64,000 bases of DNA, taken from Corynebacterium afermentans subsp. afermentans. GTDB taxonomy: Bacteria; Actinomycetota; Actinomycetes; Mycobacteriales; Mycobacteriaceae. How positions within the stretch are numbered: position 1 is the stretch's first letter; each line of letters starts with the position of its first letter. The notes under the pieces are model-generated. The model was not told the DNA's origin and searched no databases. It saw only the letters and a list, made by a program, of their open reading frames with translations. Where the stretch lies: contig NZ_CP046606.1 in NCBI RefSeq assembly GCF_030408355.1, positions 2,170,001 through 2,234,000 on the forward strand, read 5' to 3'. Positions 57,462-64,000 of this stretch are shown in pieces. The position numbers were made by a program, and so were the translations under genes.

Positions 57462-58784
57462 CTACTTGTCCAGCTTCGGGGTGATGTCGCGGTCGATAAC
57501 CTGCTGGGTTTCCTTGTCCAGGTCCGCGAAGACCTTCTCCACGTCCTGGCCGCCAACGGTGATTTTGTCCAGTGCACCACCAATGCGCTTGCCGCCGCCC
57601 GGCACAAACACGCGCGCGAAGTCCTGCGGCTTGGTGTTTTCGTTGAGCTGCTTAATGGCAGTCTCCGCGTTCGGGTTCTCATCCAGGAACTTGCGCTCCT
57701 CCGGGTTGTCCAGTGCGTCCTTACGCACCGGCATGTAGCCGGTCTTCTGAGAGAACATGATGGTGTTCTCGGTGTTGGTGATGAAGTCGATGAACTTCAC
57801 GGCGTTCTTCTTGCGCGCGTCCGAGATGCCGTTCGGAACAGCCAGGCCAGCACCGCCCGTAGCCGCGGACGGGCCGGGCCCCGGCAGGTAGGTGGTGATA
57901 AACGGCACCGTTGCGGACTCCTTCAGACCACCCAGCGAGCCGGTGGATTCAAGCAGTCCAGAGACGTTGCCGTTGCCGAATGCCACGGTCGGGTCGGTAC
58001 CGATCTCGATGTGGCCCTTGTTCACCTGATCCTGCAGAAACTTCGCAGCCTCGATGGTCTTTGGATCCGAGAACTTCGGCTCCCACTCGTTGGAGTAGCC
58101 GCCACCGAAGGCCCAGACCATGCCCTGGAAGTACCAGTCCAGGTAGCTGGAACCGTCCGGGATGGTCAGCGCCGGCTTACCCGTCTTCTCTGTGAGCTTG
58201 GCTGCCCACGCGTCGAACTCCTGCCAGGTCTCAGGACCGCGGTCCGTGGGCAGACCAGCGGCAGCCAGGTCGTCGGTGTTCCAGTACATCAGGTTGGTCG
58301 AGCGGGAGTACGGGACACCGTAGTGCTTGCCCTCATAGAGGTAATCGTCGCGCAGGGTGTCCACGTAGGACTCGTAATTGATGTCCTCGGACTCCCACAG
58401 ATCGTTCAGCGGGGTGGTGGCATCGTTCAGGGCGAAGTTGAACCAGGTCACGTCGGAGGCGACAATGACGTCCGGCAGGTCCGAGCCAGCAAGCGCAGCG
58501 TTGAACTTTTGCGCCAGCTCTTCGTAGCTCGCGCCGCCGTCGACAAGCTCGACGCTCAGATCCGGGTTTTCCTTCTCAAACGCCTCGATGAGTTCCAGCT
58601 CGAGGTCGCGGGAGTTACCCGGGTGGTTAGACCAGAAGACGATCTTGTTCTCGTCGCCGCCGTTACCGCCGCCGGTGTTACCGCCGTCGCTGGTGGAGCC
58701 ACCTGCGCAAGCAGTCAGGGAAACAGCGGTGAGGGCAGCCAGGGCAGCAGCACCGAGACGTTTGGTCAGTGAGTTGTTAGACAT
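57462..58784 (-). CDS. ugpB: Glycerol-phosphate ABC transporter substrate-binding lipoprotein
   Basis: Extracytoplasmic binding protein of 440 residues. ATG 58784 is chosen because GGAGAT precedes it and the signal peptide (lipobox LTAC near residue 28) follows. The linker GGSTSDGGNTGGGNGG leads into a type 1 solute-binding fold with ENKIVFWSNHPGNSRDLELE at its start, typical of UgpB. The surrounding ugpA, ugpE and ugpC genes and two glpQ genes support sn-glycerol 3-phosphate or glycerophosphodiesters as substrate. Confidence 0.88.
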   Translation of the reverse strand: MSNNSLTKRLGAAALAALTAVSLTACAGGSTSDGGNTGGGNGGDENKIVFWSNHPGNSRDLELELIEAFEKENPDLSVELVDGGASYEELAQKFNAALAGSDLPDVIVASDVTWFNFALNDATTPLNDLWESEDINYESYVDTLRDDYLYEGKHYGVPYSRSTNLMYWNTDDLAAAGLPTDRGPETWQEFDAWAAKLTEKTGKPALTIPDGSSYLDWYFQGMVWAFGGGYSNEWEPKFSDPKTIEAAKFLQDQVNKGHIEIGTDPTVAFGNGNVSGLLESTGSLGGLKESATVPFITTYLPGPGPSAATGGAGLAVPNGISDARKKNAVKFIDFITNTENTIMFSQKTGYMPVRKDALDNPEERKFLDENPNAETAIKQLNENTKPQDFARVFVPGGGKRIGGALDKITVGGQDVEKVFADLDKETQQVIDRDITPKLDK

Positions 58785-58823
58785 GGGAATCTCCATTCTT
58801 GGATTGGTATAGGGAGTTTGTAG

Positions 58824-59819
58824 TTAGCCCTTGACGGCACCCGCAGTCAGGCCCTTGATCATCTGTTTTTGCAAAAAGAGGAACACGATAATCATGGGCA
58901 AAGTGGTCAACACGGTGCCGGCCATGACGGGCGCCCAGTTGGTCAGACCCTCTGCATCCTGCAGTCGGGTCAGGCCCACTGGCAGTGTCGCCGCAGCCGG
59001 GGTGTCCGTGATGAGGAACGGCCAGAGGTACTGGTTCCATTCGTTAACCACAGTTATCAGCAGGAACGCCGACAAGGTCGGCCAGGACATGGGCAAGACA
59101 ACCTTGAACAGCTTCGCGAAAAAGCCGGCGCCGTCCATCTCCGCTGCTTCCAAGATTTCGACCGGAAGCGATTGGAAGTGGTTGCGCATGAGGAAGCAGC
59201 CGAAAGCCACACCTGCCAGAGGCACGATCACACCGGTCCAGGTATCGCGCCACCCCAGGGATGCGGCGAGCGAGTAGTTGGAAATGATGGTGATCTGGTT
59301 GGGCACCATCAATGCCGCGATTACCAGAAGAAAAAGCAAGTTCCTCCCCGGGAAGCGAAGGAACGCGAAGGCGTACGCAGACAACACACCGAGCACCACC
59401 TCGATCACGGTGAGGATGAGCGTGATGCCGATGGAGTTACGCAGGTACTGCGGGAAACCGGACGTTTCCCACACACGCGCGTAGTTCTCCGGGACAATCG
59501 GTTCCGGCCAGAACGAAATCGGATCCGAGTACACGTCCTGATAGGTCTTGAACGAAGTGATCACGATGAAGTACAGCGGAACCAGAATCATCAGCACCGT
59601 GAGCACGAGCGCGATGTAGCCGAGGACTTTCATGCCCTTCGAGCTGGTCTCCGCAGGTGCTTCTTTACGATTGCGCTGAGCATCGGTGATCACCGGCTCG
59701 CCCGACGCTTGGCTTCCCGGCACAGGCGGCAGCGAATCCTCGTCCCGCACGACCGCTGCCGGGATCTGTGACACCGGTTTTGTGGCCTTGCCTGAATCAG
59801 CTGAGAATTTTGTCGACAT
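58824..59819 (-). CDS. ugpE: Glycerol-phosphate ABC transporter permease
   Basis: Membrane permease of 331 residues with an unusually long hydrophilic N-terminus (~65 residues) followed by six hydrophobic helices. The cytoplasmic EAA loop is EILEAAEMDGAGFFAKLFKV, with VVLPMSWPTLSAF after it, as in MalG/UgpE proteins. It starts directly after the ugpA stop and precedes ugpB by 39 bp in the ugpAEBC operon. Confidence 0.9.
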   Translation of the reverse strand: MSTKFSADSGKATKPVSQIPAAVVRDEDSLPPVPGSQASGEPVITDAQRNRKEAPAETSSKGMKVLGYIALVLTVLMILVPLYFIVITSFKTYQDVYSDPISFWPEPIVPENYARVWETSGFPQYLRNSIGITLILTVIEVVLGVLSAYAFAFLRFPGRNLLFLLVIAALMVPNQITIISNYSLAASLGWRDTWTGVIVPLAGVAFGCFLMRNHFQSLPVEILEAAEMDGAGFFAKLFKVVLPMSWPTLSAFLLITVVNEWNQYLWPFLITDTPAAATLPVGLTRLQDAEGLTNWAPVMAGTVLTTLPMIIVFLFLQKQMIKGLTAGAVKG

Positions 59820-60773
59820 TTACTTGTCCAACCTTTCCTGCAGCTTGATCTGGAGCACAGTGATAACCAGGACAATCAGGAACATGATCGTGGCCACGGC
59901 AGCGCCGTAGCCCGCGCGTCCGTTGACGAAGGTCTCGGTATACACCTGGAAAACCATCGTCGTGGTGCCGTAAGTGAACGGGCCGCCCCTGGTCATCGCA
60001 TTGATGATGTCGAAGACCTGGAAGGAGCTGAGCAGCACGGTGATCAGGAGAAAGAACGTGGTGCCGCGCAGCTGCGGCAGCACGACGCGGAAGAAGTGGC
60101 GGGACGATGACGTGCCGTCGATCTCGGCTGCCTCGTCCAGGTCGCGGCGACGCCCCTGCAGGGCGGCAAGGTAGATGACGAAGACGTAACCGACGTTTTT
60201 CCAGATGTAAGTCACCGTGATCATGAACAAGGCCCAGCCGGAGTTTTGGTAGAAATTCGGCACCGGGATGTTCATCAGGTTGAGGAAGTACTGGATGAGC
60301 CCGTACCGCGGGTCGAATACAAACTGGAACGCCACACCGATCGCAGCGCCTGCGATGACGTACGGGGCAAAGACCATCGATCGTACTGCAGCGCGGCCGA
60401 AAAGTTTCTGGTCCAACAGGACTGCAAGCACAAGTCCGATCACCATCGACCCAGCGACAGCGAAGAGAGTGAAGATGAGGGTGTTCCAAACGATGGTCTT
60501 GGTTTCCGGGGCTTGGAACCAATCGATGTAGTTCTGTAGCCCTACCCACGTCATCGTTGGCGAGGAAATGTTCCAGTTGTAGAACGAAATTCGAATGTTA
60601 TCTACCAACGGACGGTAGGTGAACAGGATGAGCAGCAGCAGGTTCGGGCCAATCAGCAAAGTGGCCAGCCCTACCTGGCGCCAGTCAACTTTCCGTCGTC
60701 CCCTCCCGCGGGATGCCGCGTACTCTTCGGAGACTTCAGGCTCCACGGAGACAGCCGGAATCGTCGCATTCAT
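59820..60773 (-). CDS. ugpA: Glycerol-phosphate ABC transporter permease
   Basis: Membrane permease of about 317 residues (ATG 60773 preferred over 60782), with six hydrophobic helices. The EAA loop is seen as RDLDEAAEIDGTSSSRHFFR and VVLPQLRGTTFFLL, as in MalF/UgpA proteins. It is first in the ugpAEBC operon, so promoter elements are expected just upstream, where a CTTAAAG direct repeat with 11-bp period is found. The ribosome binding site is weak. Confidence 0.9.
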   Translation of the reverse strand: MNATIPAVSVEPEVSEEYAASRGRGRRKVDWRQVGLATLLIGPNLLLLILFTYRPLVDNIRISFYNWNISSPTMTWVGLQNYIDWFQAPETKTIVWNTLIFTLFAVAGSMVIGLVLAVLLDQKLFGRAAVRSMVFAPYVIAGAAIGVAFQFVFDPRYGLIQYFLNLMNIPVPNFYQNSGWALFMITVTYIWKNVGYVFVIYLAALQGRRRDLDEAAEIDGTSSSRHFFRVVLPQLRGTTFFLLITVLLSSFQVFDIINAMTRGGPFTYGTTTMVFQVYTETFVNGRAGYGAAVATIMFLIVLVITVLQIKLQERLDK

Positions 60774-60812
60774 GCAGAGCACCGTAAGCTCTGCTGATGA
60801 ACGAACAGTAAA

Positions 60813-60830
60813 CTTAAAGTAGTCTTAAAG
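60813..60830. promoter_or_regulatory. Direct repeat with pho-box-like spacing upstream of ugpA
   Basis: CTTAAAG occurs at 60813-60819 and 60824-60830, two 7-bp units separated by 4 bp (11-bp period), 40-57 bp before the ugpA ATG. This is the architecture of binding sites for OmpR/PhoB-type regulators. The bases do not match the E. coli pho box, and I cannot confirm the corynebacterial PhoR consensus, so it is only a candidate phosphate-starvation site. Confidence 0.4.
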
Positions 60831-60942
60831 AAAACGTTGATCGAACGGATCGTGCTCGTAAAAAATTCTATGTCGCGGGGCAACGTCATATGTTCGCACC
60901 ATTTTCATGCCAGCATTTCTGAGTGGCGTGTGAAAACGACGG

Positions 60943-60974
60943 AACCGGCCACCCCGCGTTCAGGGTGACCGGTT
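60943..60974 (-). terminator. Hairpin after the DUF5926 gene
   Basis: AACCGGCCACCC and GGGTGACCGGTT pair at 11 of 12 positions around an 8-nt loop, just past the stop of the minus-strand DUF5926 gene at 60986. A CGTTTTC stretch follows on the minus strand. It also separates that gene from the ugp promoter region. Confidence 0.6.
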
Positions 60975-60985
60975 GGATCTCCTCG

Positions 60986-61909
60986 CTAGATGGTCACCTG
61001 GCGGGACTTGATGTTGTCCAACTGCTTGCGCTCGTCGGCAGACAGTGCGGCGTCGTTGGCGTACTCCGCCTCGATCTTCGTGTTCAGCGCGGTCAGCGCC
61101 TCCTCATATGAGCCTGCCTCCACGGACGGGTCGAGGTCGAACACCGGCACGACCAGGCCGTGGGTGCGGAAGGCGCCGGCGAACTTGGTGCCTTCGCCCA
61201 GGTTCAGCTCGCCGCGTGCGGCGATGCGGGCCAGAGCGGAGAGCATCTGCGCCTCGTTGTCCTCGGTGCGTACCCAGCGGATGTGGGCCTTGCCGCCGCC
61301 GGGGTTGACCCACCAGATCGCGCCCGGCAGGTCCGCGCCGACCTTCTCGGACGGCAGGACGGCGTCGTTGGCCTGCTGCAGCGCCTGCTGGATCTGCGGC
61401 GGCACTGCGGCACCTTCAGGGAACCACCAGGAGAAGTCCTGGTAGGTGGTGATCTCGGGCGTCGCGTCTGCGTCGATAAGCGAAGTGAGCTCCGGCTGCG
61501 AACCATCGGCGACGGTGGACTGCAGCGTCTCGCCCGGCTTCGCGTCGACGACCCAGTTCAGGGCGTACGCGAGGTCGCGGCCCGGGTTCTGGGAGTGGGA
61601 GGTGACCTGCAGGGCCACGAAACGCTCGCCTCCCTGCGACTCCTCGCGCACCAGCGCGGCGCCGGCGCCCGGCAGCACGCTGGCGATGTTCACCGGGGTG
61701 CCCTTGATGTCATAGGTGGTCACAGCGGACGGCACGAACTCCTGCAGGGCGACCAGGTCGGCCTCTGCGGCTAGGCCGCCGAACGGGCGGGGGTCCTTCT
61801 GCAGCTTCTCGCGCTCGGCAGCGCGGGCGGCCAGCTTGGCCTCGCGACGGGTCATGCCCTCGGGCAGGTCCTCGCGGTTCTTCTTCTTTTTCGGCTTGCG
61901 TTGCACCAT
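60986..61909 (-). CDS. DUF5926 family protein
   Basis: A 307-residue cytoplasmic protein found widely in actinobacteria. The N-terminus is very basic (VQRKPKKKKNREDLPEGMTR), and the rest is a mixed alpha/beta domain with DIKGTPVNIASVLPGAGAAL, NWVVDAKPGETLQ, YQDFSWWFPEGA and AIWWVNPGGGKAHIRWVR. ATG 61909 is chosen so that the KKKK motif opens the protein as in homologues. No enzymatic function is known. It is on the minus strand between two glpQ genes and the ugp operon. Confidence 0.75.
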   Translation of the reverse strand: MVQRKPKKKKNREDLPEGMTRREAKLAARAAEREKLQKDPRPFGGLAAEADLVALQEFVPSAVTTYDIKGTPVNIASVLPGAGAALVREESQGGERFVALQVTSHSQNPGRDLAYALNWVVDAKPGETLQSTVADGSQPELTSLIDADATPEITTYQDFSWWFPEGAAVPPQIQQALQQANDAVLPSEKVGADLPGAIWWVNPGGGKAHIRWVRTEDNEAQMLSALARIAARGELNLGEGTKFAGAFRTHGLVVPVFDLDPSVEAGSYEEALTALNTKIEAEYANDAALSADERKQLDNIKSRQVTI

Positions 61910-61946
61910 GGGCGCAAATCTACAGCACACCCATGTCCGCCAAGGC

Positions 61947-62636
61947 TTAAGACAGTGTCTCCAGCGCGATGTGCGGCAGGTCGGTGCCGATTAATGACGC
62001 ACCGTTTTCTTTCAGCCACACCATGTCCCTAGGCAGGTTCACGGTCCACACGTAGGTACGGAACCGTCCGTCGAGAAGCTCAGGCTGCGCTTTGGCTTGC
62101 CGCACACTCGGTCCTGCATCGCAGTCCCCCACAGGCGAAAACGTCCCATTCACCAGCAGAAACGTGTCGATATCTGGGAGCAATCGCTGGGACCGCTCAA
62201 TCGCGCCAGGATCGAAAGAAATAAGGTGGACCCGCTCGTCCACGTCCATTCCGCGTGAGCGCAGCACCTCGGCGACTGCCTCCTCGAGCGCCGCGCCGAA
62301 CGGCGATGGGTGCTTCGTCTCAATCAGAATGTGTTTGCCGGGATATCGGTCGAGCAGATCCAGCAGCTCGTCCAGCAGCATGATCTGCTGCGGATCATCG
62401 TTGGTGCCGACGTTGAGTTTGCGGAGCTCGTCGATAGTCATCTGCGCAACTTCGCCGGCGCCATCCGAAGTGCGGTCCACGGTGAGGTCGTGAATAACCA
62501 CCACCTGGCCGTCCTTGGAAAGGTTTACGTCGCACTCGATACCTACGATGTCCAGCTTGAGCGCTTCTTCGAACGCACGGCGCGTGTTCTCTGGGTAAAG
62601 CCCGTTGAAGCCACGGTGGGCGATAATGCCGGCCAT
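61947..62636 (-). CDS. glpQ: Glycerophosphodiester phosphodiesterase
   Basis: GDPD-family enzyme of 229 residues releasing glycerol 3-phosphate from glycerophosphodiesters. IIAHRGFNGLYPENTRRAF at the N-terminus carries the catalytic His and Arg, GIECDVNLSKDGQVVVIHD the Glu/Asp metal ligands and second His, and ETKHPSPFG the last Glu. There is no signal peptide, so it is cytoplasmic. ATG 62636 is chosen as the start of the domain. It follows a second GDPD gene by 8 bp and complements ugp uptake. Confidence 0.92.
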   Translation of the reverse strand: MAGIIAHRGFNGLYPENTRRAFEEALKLDIVGIECDVNLSKDGQVVVIHDLTVDRTSDGAGEVAQMTIDELRKLNVGTNDDPQQIMLLDELLDLLDRYPGKHILIETKHPSPFGAALEEAVAEVLRSRGMDVDERVHLISFDPGAIERSQRLLPDIDTFLLVNGTFSPVGDCDAGPSVRQAKAQPELLDGRFRTYVWTVNLPRDMVWLKENGASLIGTDLPHIALETLS

Positions 62637-62644
62637 CGTCGCCC

Positions 62645-63403
62645 CTACCCCGCCACCGCCGCGGCCGGCACCTGCTCGAACGCAGCGAGTGCGACGTCCG
62701 GGAGGTCGGTGGCGATGACATCGACGCCGTTGTCGGCGCACCAACGCATCTGGCGTGGGGTGTTCACGGTCCAGGTGTAGGTGCGCAACCCCCGGTAGCC
62801 CAGCAACTCGCGGCGTATTTGCAGGTGCTGTAGCGCAGGCCCGACGCCATAGGGGCGGGAGAACATGTGGTTCTTCTTGTTCCACCGCATCTCTTTAAGG
62901 CGGAACAGGTAGAAGGTCTCCAGCTCGGGCGCCATGTGGGTGAAGTAGCGCACGGCGCGGTGGGAAAACGAGATCACGTGCACGTTCTCGGATTCGTGTA
63001 GCCCGGCGTAACGCAGGGTGCGGAGTGTCTGCTCGTCCACTTCGGGCCCGTAGATGGTGGGGTGTTTGGTTTCGATGTAGATGTGCTTGTCGGGGTAGTC
63101 CTGCATCAGTTCAAGCAGTTCTTCCAGGCACATGATTTGCTGCGGCTCGTCGGCGGTTCCGCAGTTGAGCCGGCGCAAATCAGCGAAGTCCATGCAGTCC
63201 ACGCGACCGCGGCCGTCGGTGGTGCGGTTGACCGAAGCGTCGTGGAAGACCACCACGCGCCCGTCGCGGCTCAAGCGCACGTCGCATTCGATGCCGTGGA
63301 TGGGCAGTTTCAACGCTTCTTCGAACGCCCGGCGCGTCAGCTCCGGGTGGTGGCCGGAGAATCCGCGGTGCGCAACAATCTTGGGAACCCTCAGTTCGCT
63401 CAC
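62645..63403 (-). CDS. Glycerophosphodiester phosphodiesterase (second copy)
   Basis: A 252-residue GDPD-family enzyme related to its downstream neighbour. Catalytic motifs are KIVAHRGFSGHHPELTRRAF, GIECDVRLSRDGRVVVFHD and ETKHPTIYG; the second motif region has HHPELT where the neighbour has YPENT, so the Asn of the usual ENT is replaced by Leu. The likely start is GTG 63403 and there is no clear signal peptide. The pair probably arose by tandem duplication. Activity of this copy is less certain because of the changed motif. Confidence 0.88.
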   Translation of the reverse strand: MSELRVPKIVAHRGFSGHHPELTRRAFEEALKLPIHGIECDVRLSRDGRVVVFHDASVNRTTDGRGRVDCMDFADLRRLNCGTADEPQQIMCLEELLELMQDYPDKHIYIETKHPTIYGPEVDEQTLRTLRYAGLHESENVHVISFSHRAVRYFTHMAPELETFYLFRLKEMRWNKKNHMFSRPYGVGPALQHLQIRRELLGYRGLRTYTWTVNTPRQMRWCADNGVDVIATDLPDVALAAFEQVPAAAVAG

Positions 63404-63468
63404 GGCCCCTGAGGCTACCCGCGCGCAGCGGGCCCCGCGACCGGAATATTTTTGGAACAATCGCTTCC

Positions 63469-64000
63469 GTGCCTTCCAACTTCCTCGACCACGCCCGCAA
63501 GGCTTTGCATCAGCTGCCGGATGCGCTGCAACGCGCGCGTTCGCGCTATTCCGTCAGGCGCGACGGTGTGCTGGCGTTGCCGATGGGCGTGTTGGAGGTG
63601 TTGGCCGACATTTCCCCGGGCGTGCGCATGGGCGGTCTGCGCCGTTTGCCGCCGAGTTTCCGCGCGGGGCTTGCGGGGGCTGAGGTGGCGACGTGGGGTG
63701 CGGTGTCGCCGTCGCTGCTGCCGCACAGTTGGTGGGCGACAGCGGCGAACGTGGGTGTGTTGCAGGGCATGGGCCATGGCTTTGCGACGGTAGCTTCGCA
63801 AGCCCTCCGCCCCGTCCGCTCCGACGAACCGCAGAGTTTGCTTCCGGCCCCGGTGCGCCTGGCCATGACCGGGGTGACCGCCGGCGTGTTTGCCACGTCG
63901 TTGCGCAGACGCGCGCACCAGGAACAGCTGTTGGAAAGCGACGAGAAGTTCAAGGTCAGCCCGCAGATCCTTGGCATCACGCTGGGCACGCTGGGCTACG
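63469..64000 (+). CDS. Alpha/beta-hydrolase-family membrane protein (3' end outside window)
   Basis: About 177 codons are visible from GTG 63469 before the right edge cuts the gene. The product starts PSNFLDHARKALHQLPDALQ and contains a Ser/Arg-rich stretch, then alternating hydrophobic segments (LLPHSWWATAANVGVLQGM, PVRLAMTGVTAGVFATSL, ILGITLGTLGY). This resembles the N-terminal membrane region of the actinobacterial alpha/beta-hydrolase family 9 type; the hydrolase domain would lie beyond the window. The start codon and the family call are tentative. Confidence 0.5.
   Translation, partial: MPSNFLDHARKALHQLPDALQRARSRYSVRRDGVLALPMGVLEVLADISPGVRMGGLRRLPPSFRAGLAGAEVATWGAVSPSLLPHSWWATAANVGVLQGMGHGFATVASQALRPVRSDEPQSLLPAPVRLAMTGVTAGVFATSLRRRAHQEQLLESDEKFKVSPQILGITLGTLGY

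Noticed and set aside
56382-58772. Open frame of nearly 800 codons on the plus strand
   Set aside because: Antisense to ugpC and ugpB, rich in Arg, His and Val as expected for a GC-rich shadow frame, with no recognisable domain.

Overview
The window is high-GC actinobacterial DNA and most resembles Corynebacterium. Evidence: UDP-galactopyranose mutase next to a secreted LGFP-type amidase (mycolyl-arabinogalactan envelope), DtxR-type iron boxes, a CopR box matching the C. glutamicum motif, a Ugp/GlpQ glycerol-phosphate locus and an IclR-linked hut cluster. The species cannot be fixed from sequence alone. Functions are assigned by reading motifs in translations; no database search was possible.

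Layout: (1) 1-2.9 kb, siderophore operon on the minus strand (siderophore-interacting reductase and two FecCD permeases, the second running off the left edge) behind a DtxR box. (2) 3.2-7.0 kb, a CPA1 Na+/H+ antiporter, a decayed ORF tail, and a stand-alone AlbA_2/HATPase/winged-helix protein whose gene sits between two 92-bp direct repeats full of GTTGTTT half-sites. (3) 7.1-22.4 kb, core genes: glutaredoxin-like protein, glf, PGRP amidase, glpK, DUF559-like protein, HAD phosphatase, PlsC-type acyltransferase, serS, a GntR gene broken by an amber codon, a septum-formation-type protein, a zincin, pheA, DUF2891, a CPBP protease and an LCP ligase.

(4) 22.5-42.35 kb, a copper-resistance island: multicopper oxidase, CueP, CopRS, HMA chaperones, CopB- and CopA-type P1B ATPases, CopZ, DUF305 lipoprotein and CsoR. 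It also carries metabolic cargo (archaeal-type type II GAPDH, class I aldolase with two frameshifts, GH65 fragment, cupin, 7Fe ferredoxin), IS6-like ends, a VKOR remnant, and an IS3 element nested in an IS256 element that separates csoR from its upstream region. A near-identical ~635-bp direct repeat (26876-27509 and 41708-42344) brackets 14.8 kb of it.

(5) 42.4-56.1 kb, an AGCS amino-acid symporter and an enlarged histidine/urocanate cluster: YjiH permease, hutG, IclR regulator, hutH, then acyl-CoA dehydrogenase, type III CoA-transferase and a second YjiH permease, then hutU-hutI. A 16-bp operator-like element occurs upstream of both the acyl-CoA dehydrogenase operon and hutUI, but not upstream of hutH. 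This suggests a side route feeding urocanate, possibly from imidazolepropionate. (6) 56.3-64 kb, ugpAEBC, a DUF5926 gene, two tandem glycerophosphodiester phosphodiesterases, and the start of an alpha/beta-hydrolase-family membrane protein cut by the right edge. Several operon ends carry perfect inverted repeats, two of them with 28-bp arms.
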